The notes under the pieces: model-generated | Told to the model about the DNA's origin: nothing | The model's database searches: none | What the model saw: the letters and a program-made list of their open reading frames with translations, nothing else | Program-made: the position numbers and the translations under genes | Source: an uncultured Schlesneria sp. | GTDB taxonomy: Bacteria; Planctomycetota; Planctomycetia; Planctomycetales; Planctomycetaceae | Length of the DNA: 36,741 nucleotides | Assembly: GCA_903834925.1 (NCBI GenBank) | Contig: CAILLA010000014.1 | Location: forward strand, 1 to 36,741 | Direction: 5' to 3' | In this document: positions 17,386 through 25,617 of the stretch, piece by piece | Numbering within the stretch: the stretch's first letter is position 1 | How the letters are laid out: each line of letters begins with the position of its first letter

Positions 17386-19338
17386 ATGTCGATGCACTCA
17401 CTTTCGTTTGCCAATCAAATTACCGATCTTCCGGGATATACAAATTCGGATTTCCTCATGGCGCTCACCTGGGACCGCTCGGCCCCGGAAGAGTTGAAAT
17501 CGGCCGCGACAAGCGGGAACGTGGTTGCATTTACCAAAGCGTGGCAGGCCAGCCGTCGTACGGTCGAAGGGGCAGCAAAGGCGGGAGAAGGTCTCGGTGA
17601 ACGGTCTCTCTGGTCCCAGACAGCCTACCCGGAAGAAGAAGGGCTGGCACGAGTCATCGCTCAGACCGCTGGCATTCCCGCAAAAAAACTGACGTCAAAG
17701 GCCAGACGCCCCGTCAACAAGCCGGCAATGAACTGGACACAGCGAGTTCAGCCGCTTGTCACTGAACTGACGCATGCAGTCAGCTCCGAGGAAGTCCGTC
17801 CGTTGGCATTACTAGCCGCACTCGAATTTCTTGATCGCTCAGGCCACCGCCTGGCAACGGATCATTTTTTTGCGCTGTGGCGTCATACCCTCTCAGAACT
17901 GTTGATGTGGCCAACGGTGATCCACTCCGACCCAACGGTCCCTGCCGACGTGACAACCCTCGAACACGGAGAAATCCCGTTCATTGGCGGCCTCGTCTTT
18001 CGTGAAATCGCCAGCTCAGCCAATCTCATCAAGGCGGGCCGCAAGCAACTGACCAAGGAACTGGTCGACAAGACCGACACTGACGGAACACCGCATGCCG
18101 ATATTATTGCGCGGCTGTCGTTGTGGCTGGCTCCGTTTATTCGAGCAACCATCATCAGCGATCGGCACGAGGGGAATCTTTGGACAGACGACCAGCGTCA
18201 GTTGCTGACAAACGTCGTCGACCGAGCAATTCTCTTATGCCGCCCGGACGGACGAGCTGCATTAACCGGCGGCGCCGAGCTCGATCCGCTTCCGATCCTG
18301 ACAGCCGCCGCCGATTTGTTCGGTTTGGGACTTGTCGGATCAACAGGAGCCTACCTGGAAGCAATCCAGCGAGCTGTCGACGGAAAACCGCCCAAACGAA
18401 ATCGACCTGAAATCGCCACGATGCCGTCGAATCAGTCAGACTGGGCCAGGTTTGCGCTTCTCAGAAGCGACTGGAGCGTCGATGCGGACAGTGTGGCAAT
18501 CACTCATCATCAGCCGCTTCCACAGCTTGATGTCACCGCATTGGGGCGTGCGCTGATTCACGGCGACTGGAACCTGAAACTGAAAATCGGTGACGCGGCT
18601 GTCGAGCTGGCGGAAGAATGGTCGTGTGTCTGCTGGCAATCCGACCCCGACGCCGACTACATCGAACTTCAGATGGCAGGACCGGGAAAACTCAGCGTCG
18701 AACGCCTGGTAATGTTGTCGCGTAAAGAACGATTCCTATTCGTCGCCGACTCAATTAGTGGCGTCCCACTTCTTTCGAACTCGCCGAAGTCACGATCGAC
18801 AGGAATCGATGCCGCATCCGGCTCAAAGAAATCCACCGATTCCAACCGACAACGAATCGAATACGAATCGCGCCTGTCACTTTGTGACGGCATGACTGGT
18901 TCGTGTGAAGGAACCACTCGTGAAGGCAAGATCACCGGCCACCGAATGAAGGCCCGAGTCTTCCCGCTTGGCATTCCGCAGGACCGAGTCCTCAGCACGC
19001 CACACCAGTTGTCAGTCGAAGGAAACGAAATTGTCTTAAAGCACGTGGCGGAAGGCGAAGGATTATTTGCACCACTGCTATTCGTCTGGCACCCGGAGCG
19101 AACGCGAGTCGAAGCCACATGGCGAACATTGACCATCACCGAAGACGGCAAGGTCGTCGGCCCGGATGTGGGAGTTGGCTACCGATTAAAGCTGGGTGAT
19201 TTCCAACTGTTGATCTCACGCAGCCTGAAGAAAACCGGCTTTTCACGAGCCTGCCTGGGCCACCACACATTCAACGAAACGGTGATTGCCAAGTTCGACG
19301 CGAACGGCGACGTCGAACCAATCCTTATGGTTGAGTAG
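17386..19338 (+). CDS. Uncharacterised 650-residue protein
   Basis: I do not recognise this protein with confidence. It has no signal peptide or membrane segment. The N-terminal two thirds look alpha-helical, with Ala/Leu/Arg-rich blocks such as VRPLALLAALEFLDRSG and LSLWLAPFIRATI. The last third looks beta-rich, ending with a GYRLKLGDFQLLISRSL block and an SRACLGHHTF block. A helical toroid followed by a beta domain would fit a heparinase II/III-like polysaccharide lyase, but I cannot point to catalytic residues, so this is only a guess. A second ATG lies at 17392, and neither start has a clear Shine-Dalgarno. It is isolated, with REP-like elements on both sides and a convergent phosphatase gene downstream. 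Confidence 0.7.
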   Translation: MSMHSLSFANQITDLPGYTNSDFLMALTWDRSAPEELKSAATSGNVVAFTKAWQASRRTVEGAAKAGEGLGERSLWSQTAYPEEEGLARVIAQTAGIPAKKLTSKARRPVNKPAMNWTQRVQPLVTELTHAVSSEEVRPLALLAALEFLDRSGHRLATDHFFALWRHTLSELLMWPTVIHSDPTVPADVTTLEHGEIPFIGGLVFREIASSANLIKAGRKQLTKELVDKTDTDGTPHADIIARLSLWLAPFIRATIISDRHEGNLWTDDQRQLLTNVVDRAILLCRPDGRAALTGGAELDPLPILTAAADLFGLGLVGSTGAYLEAIQRAVDGKPPKRNRPEIATMPSNQSDWARFALLRSDWSVDADSVAITHHQPLPQLDVTALGRALIHGDWNLKLKIGDAAVELAEEWSCVCWQSDPDADYIELQMAGPGKLSVERLVMLSRKERFLFVADSISGVPLLSNSPKSRSTGIDAASGSKKSTDSNRQRIEYESRLSLCDGMTGSCEGTTREGKITGHRMKARVFPLGIPQDRVLSTPHQLSVEGNEIVLKHVAEGEGLFAPLLFVWHPERTRVEATWRTLTITEDGKVVGPDVGVGYRLKLGDFQLLISRSLKKTGFSRACLGHHTFNETVIAKFDANGDVEPILMVE

Positions 19339-19358
19339 CATCCCATTGGCGGCCACAG

Positions 19359-19382
19359 CGTAGCATGGGCTTCAGCCCGTGC
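19359..19382. repeat. Dispersed hairpin repeat, family B copy 2
   Basis: CGTAGCATGGGCTTCAGCCC followed by GTGC, the reverse complement of the 1167-1191 element. It can form a 9-bp hairpin with a two-base loop. It lies 20 bases past the stop of the 650-residue protein and could help end or stabilise that transcript. Confidence 0.8.
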
Positions 19383-19415
19383 AGCCAACAACGCAAAGAT
19401 ATTTGCCTCGTATTC

Positions 19416-19467
19416 GACGAAACCCCACCTCCCCTGCGGGGGTGGTTAACGGGCCTTCGCCCTAGGA
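19416..19467. repeat. Half copy of the family A REP-like element
   Basis: These 52 bases match 17101-17152 with a single mismatch (T to C). They keep the AACCCCACC start, the inner hairpin and the GGTTAACGGGCC box. The opposite arm found at 17196-17234 is missing here, so this is a single REP-type unit. It lies between family B copies 2 and 3 in the gap between two convergent genes. Confidence 0.85.
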
Positions 19468-19525
19468 ATCTGCCTGTGATTGGGGCAGGGGGGGGAATTC
19501 TCTTTGGAAAACCCAGGCGTTTCGC

Positions 19526-19550
19526 GCACGGGCTGAAGCCCATGCTACGG
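19526..19550. repeat. Dispersed hairpin repeat, family B copy 3
   Basis: GCACGGGCTGAAGCCCATGC followed by TACGG, identical to the 1167-1191 copy over its 25 bases and in inverted orientation to copy 2. It ends 15 bases before the last codon of the leftward phosphatase gene. Confidence 0.85.
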
Positions 19551-19565
19551 GGTCACTTTGCGTTC

Positions 19566-20546
19566 CTACTTCGGCTTCTGAGTTCGTGTCGCTCGGTTTG
19601 TGAGGGATTCGAACATTGCTCCTCCGAGGTTCGCCAGGCTGAATTCTGGTAGAGGCATTCCGCGTCCTCCTCTGAGCAGCGATTCGGACATTCCTTTAAG
19701 AAATCGAAACGGGGCGAGAATCCGTTTTCCGATGGGGACCTGAGATTCTTCCCCTGTTGCTCTGAAAAGAAGTAACGTCACATCGTCATCGGTGAGATTG
19801 CCGGGACGAATCGATGTGACTTTTGTAACGATTTGTTCCAGCAAAGTTTCGGGGTGTTCGCCACCCATTTCGGAAACGATATCCAGGAATGCCTGCGAAC
19901 CGAGAAGCTCGCCTTTTGCATCACGTGCTTCGATGAATGCATCCGTGTGGAATAACACGAGATCACCGACGTCGAGCATCAATTCCAGTTCGCCATACGC
20001 TCCGTCTTCGAAGATCCCCAGCGGCAGGTCGCTGGGACCACACAGATGGCCTGAATCGTCCTTGCTTGTTTCGAGCAATCTCCATCGGCGGTCCCGGGCG
20101 GTATAAATCAAGGGATGAGGGTGACCGGCATTGCTGAACGTCAACCGCCGAGTTGGTGCCAGAAACGTTGCCACAACGGCCGTTGCAAATCCTCCCGAAC
20201 TCGCCAGAGTTGCAAACTCGTTGTTCATCGATGAAACGAATTTGACCTGTTGAATATGGTTCACGTAACGGCGCATCAACATTCGCAAGTCATTCGCGAT
20301 CTTCGCCACGGCCGAACCATGTCCGCTGACATCCGCCAGCATTAACCGAGTAATCCGGCCGGTCGCACAATTGGAAACGTAGTAAACGTCGCCACCACTC
20401 TCAGCCTGCTGGTAAGGGCGACTATAAACCCATGCGTCCAGACCGGGGAGTGTCACGTTTCGAACCGTCGCTTTATTACCGCCCCAAATCTCCATGCAAG
20501 TCATCGAATGACTCGGGTCTGTTGGTTCGGTGTGGATTTCGGCCAT
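19566..20546 (-). CDS. SpoIIE/RsbU-type PP2C protein phosphatase
   Basis: A 326-residue cytoplasmic Ser/Thr phosphatase of the SpoIIE (PPM) family. Metal-binding acidic motifs are visible: SGGDVYYVSN, LADVSGHGS with the classic DxSGHG, and DDDVTLLLFR near the C-terminal end of the core. The SNAGHPHPLIY block is also typical. Such enzymes often dephosphorylate STAS-domain anti-anti-sigma factors in partner-switching pathways. There is no HAMP, PAS or response-regulator domain, only about 45 residues before the core, so any sensory input must come from elsewhere. A C-terminal tail of about 60 residues after the core is of unknown function. It starts 22 bases after the stop of the upstream metallo-beta-lactamase-fold gene, and they are probably co-transcribed. 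Confidence 0.85.
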   Translation of the reverse strand: MAEIHTEPTDPSHSMTCMEIWGGNKATVRNVTLPGLDAWVYSRPYQQAESGGDVYYVSNCATGRITRLMLADVSGHGSAVAKIANDLRMLMRRYVNHIQQVKFVSSMNNEFATLASSGGFATAVVATFLAPTRRLTFSNAGHPHPLIYTARDRRWRLLETSKDDSGHLCGPSDLPLGIFEDGAYGELELMLDVGDLVLFHTDAFIEARDAKGELLGSQAFLDIVSEMGGEHPETLLEQIVTKVTSIRPGNLTDDDVTLLLFRATGEESQVPIGKRILAPFRFLKGMSESLLRGGRGMPLPEFSLANLGGAMFESLTNRATRTQKPK

Positions 20547-20568
20547 TTTGATCTCAATTCCTGAGGCA

Positions 20569-21504
20569 TCACGTCTTTGCCGTCAGCTCTTTATAGACAT
20601 GTTCGATATTTTCCGCCCGTTCCCGGACAGAAACTCCCGCCCATTCCTTATACCACGGCAGATCGATTGTTTTCTTGATTTCCTCGAGATTTTTCCCAGC
20701 GGTGATCCCTTCTTGCACCGCTTGACGTAGTTCGACGAAATACCGTCGTTGCGTCTCGACAAGCTTTGCGTCGCTTCGCTCACCATGGCCTGGGCAAACC
20801 ATCTTGATTGGCATTTTTGACATTTCCGTTAGAACCGAGATCCAGCTCGACGTATTACTTTCTCCCGTGTAGTTGAAGGCTCCATTCACACAACTGTCAC
20901 CGGTAAACAGAATGCCGTGCTTGGGGAGCCAGGCGACAGCATCGCCGGGCGTGTGTCCGTGACCGATGTGGATCAGTTCGACTCGTTGCTTGGAATCCTC
21001 AATGATCATCTTCTTCGGAAAGTAGACCGATGGGATGCCGTATTTCAATTTGCCGTACTCGGCGGGCTTTTCCTGTTTTTGCTTGTCGAATGAGGAGACG
21101 CCTTTATTCACAAACTGGTCGCGGCTCGACTCGGCAGCGATGGCACTGGCACCATCGGCAATGAAAACCGGATTGCCGTCAGCATGGTCTCCGTGCCAAT
21201 GAGTATCAAAGACGTACTTAATTGGCTTGTCAGTCGTCTTGCGGATTTCCTTAATCAGTTCTTCGGCCTGATTCGGAAAGCTGGCTTCAATCACGAGCAC
21301 GAAATCATCGAAGATGATCCAACCTTGATTGCAGCCGATAAATTGCGGCTCCCACTGAGCCTTCCGGAAATAAACGCCCGGCGCAAGTTCGGTCACGGTC
21401 GTCTCGGTCGGGACCAGCAAACCCAACGCAAACCCGGAAACACCAATCAAGATCCCGGCAGTCAGCAGACCGACACAAATTGAACGTAGTCGATGTAGAT
21501 TCAT
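20569..21504 (-). CDS. Exported metallo-beta-lactamase-fold hydrolase
   Basis: A 311-residue MBL-fold metallohydrolase with an N-terminal hydrophobic segment (CVGLLTAGILIGVSGFALGL) that acts as signal peptide or anchor. The zinc-binding motif HWHGDHADG (HxHxDH) is near residues 101-109. Further ligands are likely in IGHGHTPGD, FTGDS and VCPGHGE. The start of the mature part, ELAPGVYFRKA, is typical of SoxH-like and quinoprotein-associated MBL proteins. The substrate is unknown. The ATG at 21504 is supported by GGGGA six bases upstream. The SpoIIE phosphatase follows after 22 bases, so the two are probably one operon, 170 bases downstream of argJ. Confidence 0.87.
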   Translation of the reverse strand: MNLHRLRSICVGLLTAGILIGVSGFALGLLVPTETTVTELAPGVYFRKAQWEPQFIGCNQGWIIFDDFVLVIEASFPNQAEELIKEIRKTTDKPIKYVFDTHWHGDHADGNPVFIADGASAIAAESSRDQFVNKGVSSFDKQKQEKPAEYGKLKYGIPSVYFPKKMIIEDSKQRVELIHIGHGHTPGDAVAWLPKHGILFTGDSCVNGAFNYTGESNTSSWISVLTEMSKMPIKMVCPGHGERSDAKLVETQRRYFVELRQAVQEGITAGKNLEEIKKTIDLPWYKEWAGVSVRERAENIEHVYKELTAKT

Positions 21505-21674
21505 TATAATCCCCTATTGAAAATAAATACGGCACGCGTTTAACGGACAATACAAACCAAGAAGAAGAATCCGGGGACTTACGTCGCCCGGCTCGCCTGG
21601 TCAACGCGCAAACGATGATCCTATTCTGAACCCATCGTCCGACGCGAGTGAACCGGCTGCGCCGGTCTTTGTCT

Positions 21675-22874
21675 TCACGTCGTATAGTCAGCGTTCAATT
21701 CGACATATTCTTTCGTCAGATCGCACGTCCAGAACCGCACTTTTTCGTGGCCGTGGGTCAGCTTGAGATCGATGGTCACATTCCGGTTATCGCGAAGACT
21801 GGTTGAGACTTCTGTGGCATTAAAGTCAACCGGCGTGCCTGACTGATAAAGCAGAAATCCATTTACAACCAGCGACATGTCTGTTTCCAGCAACGGCACT
21901 CCGGCATATCCGGCAGCCGAAACGATTCGGCCCCAGTTTGGGTCGGCACCGCAAATTGCAGTTTTGACCAGCGGGCTGTCGGCGATCGCTTTGGCAATCT
22001 TAAATGCATCGGCTCTCGTTCGTGCTCCAGTGACGTTTAATTCGACGAAGTGGTGCGCTCCTTCTGCGTCGCGAATAATGTCTGTTGCCAGCTTGATCGC
22101 GACTTCATCGAGTTTATTTTGAAACGCCTGACGCTCTTCGGCGGTGGAAATGGTGACGCCTGAAGCTCCATTCGCCAGCAGGATAACGGAATCACTCGTG
22201 CTCTCATGCCCGTCGACGCTGATGCAATTGAACGAATCTTGAATACTGTGTCGCAGAGTGGTCACGGCGTCGTCCTGGCTCAGTTTCGCATCAGTCATGA
22301 TTACGCACAGCATGGTTGCCATGTTTGGAGCGATCATCGCCGCTCCTTTACACGCACCACTGATCCGGATCACTTTGCCATGAAGTGCAAGTGTTGCCGT
22401 TGCTTGCTTCTGGAAAGTATCGGTCGTCATCATCGCCTGAGCGGCATGGCGGAACGATTCTGGCGTATGAGACAGATGTTTTGCAGCAACCGGTATCCCG
22501 GCTTCCAGCACGTCCATCGGCAAGAACCGCCCGATGACACCAGTTGAAGCGACGAGGACATCTTCGGGTACAGCCCCGATTTGTTCGGCAACCAGCTCCG
22601 TCATTGTCTTGGCGTCTTTGATTCCGCGTTCGCCGGTCGCTGCGTTCGAATTGCCTGAATTGATCACAACCGCACGAGCAGTTGACCGTGGAAGTCGATC
22701 GCGAGAAACCTTGACAGGTGCCCCGCACACCAGGTTAGTCGTGAAGACACCAGCGGCGGCACACGGTCGATCGGAAACAAACAGCGCCAGATCGAGTTTG
22801 GGTGCATTATTCTTGATGCCGCACCGGATACCTGCCGTGGAAAAACCTGCGGGAAGAGGGATCAAATCGGTCAT
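21675..22874 (-). CDS. argJ: Bifunctional glutamate N-acetyltransferase/amino-acid acetyltransferase
   Basis: ArgJ transfers the acetyl group from N-acetylornithine to glutamate, or acetylates glutamate from acetyl-CoA, in arginine synthesis. The 399-residue chain from the ATG at 22874 has the family length. The longer open frame adds 79 residues without family likeness. Visible signatures are the start IPLPAGFSTAGI, the AVVINSGNSNAATG block, the ATTG-like VASTGVIGRFLP, and the self-cleavage site KGAAMIAPNMATML, where Thr187 becomes the N-terminal nucleophile of the beta chain. The C-terminus ends NADYTT. An AAGGA lies 12 bases before the start. No other arginine gene is nearby. It is divergent from larC over a 276-base region. 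Confidence 0.95.
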   Translation of the reverse strand: MTDLIPLPAGFSTAGIRCGIKNNAPKLDLALFVSDRPCAAAGVFTTNLVCGAPVKVSRDRLPRSTARAVVINSGNSNAATGERGIKDAKTMTELVAEQIGAVPEDVLVASTGVIGRFLPMDVLEAGIPVAAKHLSHTPESFRHAAQAMMTTDTFQKQATATLALHGKVIRISGACKGAAMIAPNMATMLCVIMTDAKLSQDDAVTTLRHSIQDSFNCISVDGHESTSDSVILLANGASGVTISTAEERQAFQNKLDEVAIKLATDIIRDAEGAHHFVELNVTGARTRADAFKIAKAIADSPLVKTAICGADPNWGRIVSAAGYAGVPLLETDMSLVVNGFLLYQSGTPVDFNATEVSTSLRDNRNVTIDLKLTHGHEKVRFWTCDLTKEYVELNADYTT

Positions 22875-23150
22875 AATCGCGTTCGTTCCTTGCGACGATA
22901 TCTCACTTGATTTTGGAATTGAGGTACGAGTCGCTAAAAATACCGTTTCGACGGGGTCTGTGGCTATCGTACGGGGCCGTTTCATTAAGAACGTGAAAAA
23001 GTTCGTGTCTGTGACCCTCGACCGAATCGCAGGCGGGTTGATAGACTCCGCCCTCGTTAATGCCCAGAATGTCAGTCTCGACTCATCAAACACTGCGACT
23101 GGCCCAAACAATGCCAGCCGTTCTGAATAATATTTCTCAGGAAACTTGGA

Positions 23151-24470
23151 ATGCGAATTGCCTATTTGGACTGTGCCTCAGGAATCAGCGGGGACATGAC
23201 GGTTGCAGCCCTGATTGATGCCGGGCTTGACGTCGATGCGCTTCGTGCCGGGATTGAATCGCTGAATCTCCCTGGTGTCAAATTGCACGTGGAAGAAGTC
23301 GATCGCGGCGGATTTCGAGCGAAACATTTCCGCGTTGAGCATCCCGAGCAGCACGCTCATCGGCATTTAAGCGATATCCGACAGATCATCAACAGGTCTG
23401 AAGGTCTGAACGACAATCAACGTGATCTGGCTCTTCGAATTTTCCACGTGGTGGCAGAAGCCGAAGCGAAAGTCCATGGATCGACTGTCGATCTTGTTCA
23501 TTTTCATGAAGTCGGAGCAATCGATTCGATCGTCGACATCGTTGCTGCGGCCATCGGCTTCGATTTACTCGACGTGGAAGAGTTGTACTGCAGTCGGATT
23601 CCGACCGGACGAGGCCAAGTCAAGATCGCACATGGTGTCTGTGCAATCCCGACACCGGGGACGGCCGAATTGTTGAAGGGAATCCCTCTGGCAAACGTCC
23701 CCGTCGATGCTGAGCTGACAACCCCGACGGGTGCGGCCATCGTCAAAACGCTGGTCACGAACTTCGTTGATTCGCTCCCTGAAATGACGATCGAAACGAT
23801 TGGTTACGGAGCCGGAACACGGGAACTCGAAGGACGAGCAAACGTCTTGCGACTGATCATTGGCGAAACGACCGGAGTCGAAGGTTCGGCCGACACCGTG
23901 ATGCTGCTCGAAACCAATCTCGACGACATCACCGGAGAAGTTCTGGGCTATACCAAGCGAAAGCTGCTCGCCGCTGGGGCACTCGATGTCTTTACCACGG
24001 CGATTCAAATGAAAAAGGATCGCCCCGCCATCACGCTCAGTGTGATTTCCAAGCTGGAGGACGTCGGAAAGCTGGAAACAATTCTGTTCAGTGAAACGCA
24101 GACATTTGGAATCCGACGCCAACGAATCCAACGCTCGATTCGCGAACGAATGGGCTATACGGTCGAAACCGATTTCGGCCCGATCAAAGGGAAAGTCGGC
24201 TGGCGAGACGAAGAGCCTGCGGTTTTCAAACCCGAATACGATGATTGCGTCGAAATCGCCAAAGCCCATGATTTGCCCCTTCGTGACGTCTACATGGCCG
24301 CTCAATTCGCGTTCCATCTCGAAGAGGAAGATGATGATGACGATGAACATGATCACGACCACGATCATGACGGCGAAGAATGTGAACATGAGCATGACCA
24401 CGATCATGATTGTGCCCACGATCACGACCATGATCACGACCATGATCACGACCATGACCATGACCATTAA
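23151..24470 (+). CDS. larC: Nickel-pincer cofactor nickel insertase LarC with His-rich tail
   Basis: A 439-residue LarC-type protein that inserts nickel into the pyridinium dithiocarboxylate cofactor used by lactate racemase-like enzymes. Signatures are the N-terminal YLDCASGISGDMTVAALIDAG, the VHFHEVGAIDSIVDI block, the ATPTG-like ELTTPTGAAIVKTL, and LETNLDDITGEVLG at the start of the C-terminal half. The two halves, which need a programmed frameshift in Lactobacillus plantarum larC, form one continuous frame here. Residues 391-439 are an acidic His/Asp tail with 17 His and two Cys, a likely nickel store or chelator. An AGGA lies nine bases before the ATG. larA, larB and larE are not in the window, so the partner enzyme is unknown. 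Confidence 0.92.
   Translation: MRIAYLDCASGISGDMTVAALIDAGLDVDALRAGIESLNLPGVKLHVEEVDRGGFRAKHFRVEHPEQHAHRHLSDIRQIINRSEGLNDNQRDLALRIFHVVAEAEAKVHGSTVDLVHFHEVGAIDSIVDIVAAAIGFDLLDVEELYCSRIPTGRGQVKIAHGVCAIPTPGTAELLKGIPLANVPVDAELTTPTGAAIVKTLVTNFVDSLPEMTIETIGYGAGTRELEGRANVLRLIIGETTGVEGSADTVMLLETNLDDITGEVLGYTKRKLLAAGALDVFTTAIQMKKDRPAITLSVISKLEDVGKLETILFSETQTFGIRRQRIQRSIRERMGYTVETDFGPIKGKVGWRDEEPAVFKPEYDDCVEIAKAHDLPLRDVYMAAQFAFHLEEEDDDDDEHDHDHDHDGEECEHEHDHDHDCAHDHDHDHDHDHDHDHDH
24348..24467 (+). repeat. Low-complexity CAYGAY repeat encoding the LarC His/Asp tail
   Basis: A run of alternating His and Asp codons built from units such as CATGATCACGACCACGAT. It makes a slippage-prone tract at the end of larC, and its length probably varies between related strains. 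It also produces spurious open frames on both strands. Confidence 0.85.
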
Positions 24471-24495
24471 CTGTTATCCGCAGAAGATGTGAAAG

Positions 24496-24846
24496 ATGAG
24501 CATACTTCCTTCACAAGCAGATGTCTGCAAGCGCTACGGAGTGGAACCACAAGCACCGTTGGTACACGATCGTTTGGGTATCGGATTGGCGACACTTCAG
24601 ACCCAACCGATAAATGGATTGCGAATTCCTGCGGTGTCTGGAATTTCCGGGTGGTTCATCTTTGGTGGTCTCAAAGCCGGAAACGAAGCGGATTTCTACT
24701 CTCCATTGTGCATTGAGCATATTCACAAATATTGTGAGATTGTCGTTCCATATCTTTGTCTTCCAGCCGGATGGCGTTTTCAGATCGACTTGAATGGCTA
24801 CGAAGATGTCTGGTATCAGCCGAGCCTCCTGTCATTGAAAGATTAG
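24496..24846 (+). CDS. Small Imm33-like protein
   Basis: A 116-residue cytoplasmic protein. The pattern GISGWFIFGG, then PLCIEHIHKYCEIVVPYLCLP, GWRFQID and GYEDVWYQPSLL resembles the Imm33 family of polymorphic-toxin immunity proteins. The match is from memory of the family pattern and is moderate. Immunity proteins neutralise a toxin made by the same or a neighbouring cell, but no toxin gene is next to it, so it may be an orphan immunity gene or have another role. The ATG at 24496 has GAAAG just upstream. It begins 25 bases after larC and ends three bases before the next gene. Confidence 0.6.
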   Translation: MSILPSQADVCKRYGVEPQAPLVHDRLGIGLATLQTQPINGLRIPAVSGISGWFIFGGLKAGNEADFYSPLCIEHIHKYCEIVVPYLCLPAGWRFQIDLNGYEDVWYQPSLLSLKD

Positions 24847-24849
24847 GGC

Positions 24850-25332
24850 ATGTCTCAACAACAACCCAGTCCGGAAGAACTCGCGACGTGCCAGCGTCGG
24901 ATTGCGGCCCGAGCGAATAACAAAGCGTGGGAATTGTCCGAAAAGCTCAATCGGACTCCTGCGGAAGATCAAGAAATGTTGCATGCGGCCCATGCTGCAA
25001 TGCACTTATGGTCCATCGTCGGAAACGAGAACAATAAGGCTCATGCCGAACAATTGCTGGCCCATGTGTATGCGTTGCATGGCGACGCAACACGTGCTGA
25101 ACAGTATTTCCAAGGCCCTCGAGCATTCTTCGCTTCAGGACAGTGCGAGGCGTGGGAGGTTGCGATTTCTCGCACGATCGCCGCAAATGTCGCGGCCTGT
25201 GTTGGCGACGTCGGCGAACATAAAACCCTGTACTTAGAAGCGGCATCGCTGATCGCAGCACTGCCCGGTGCCGAAGACAGAGAAATCTTGCTGGCGACGC
25301 TACGAGTTGTACCAATTCCACAAGGCACATAA
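24850..25332 (+). CDS. Uncharacterised helical protein, partner of the Imm33-like gene
   Basis: A 160-residue protein that I do not recognise. It appears entirely alpha-helical, with Ala-rich pairs of helices such as EMLHAAHAAMHLW, AHAEQLLAHVYALHGDATRA and ANVAACVGDVGEHKTLYLEA, suggesting TPR-like repeats. There is no signal peptide or catalytic motif. It starts three bases after the stop of the Imm33-like gene, so they are very likely translated from one message and may act together. A protein-binding scaffold role is inferred from the fold guess only. Confidence 0.65.
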   Translation: MSQQQPSPEELATCQRRIAARANNKAWELSEKLNRTPAEDQEMLHAAHAAMHLWSIVGNENNKAHAEQLLAHVYALHGDATRAEQYFQGPRAFFASGQCEAWEVAISRTIAANVAACVGDVGEHKTLYLEAASLIAALPGAEDREILLATLRVVPIPQGT

Positions 25333-25617
25333 CTCGACAGTTTGGCGTCGCTTTGCGCACGCTCAATCGAATGGTCGGATCGCGCTGCAGTCGTCCGTTT
25401 CCAAAAGAGACTCGCAAACCGGCATTTTCGTTTTTCTGAAACATACTCGAACCATACGAATCCGGGGTTTGACTGAAAACGACCGACATACACGGGCAAA
25501 ATTTGCTCCCCCTTGTTCGATTGTGATCTCGGGAATTCCGTGGCATGATTTCTTCGCCATTCTGAATCTCCATTCAATCGAATCAATCTCGTTAACAGTT
25601 GCGAAAGGGCCTCGCAC

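Noticed and set aside
22875-23111. Longer N-terminus for ArgJ
   Set aside because: The extra 79 residues do not resemble ArgJ, which normally starts a few residues before the PAGF block. The ATG at 22874 fits family length.
22534-23130. 198-codon plus-strand frame opposite argJ
   Set aside because: It is mostly antisense to the well-defined argJ coding region and lacks a ribosome binding site.
23565-24467. 300-codon open frame antisense to larC
   Set aside because: It arises from the codon bias of larC and the His/Asp repeat, which reads as a Met/Val/Ile-rich string. larC on the plus strand has clear family motifs.
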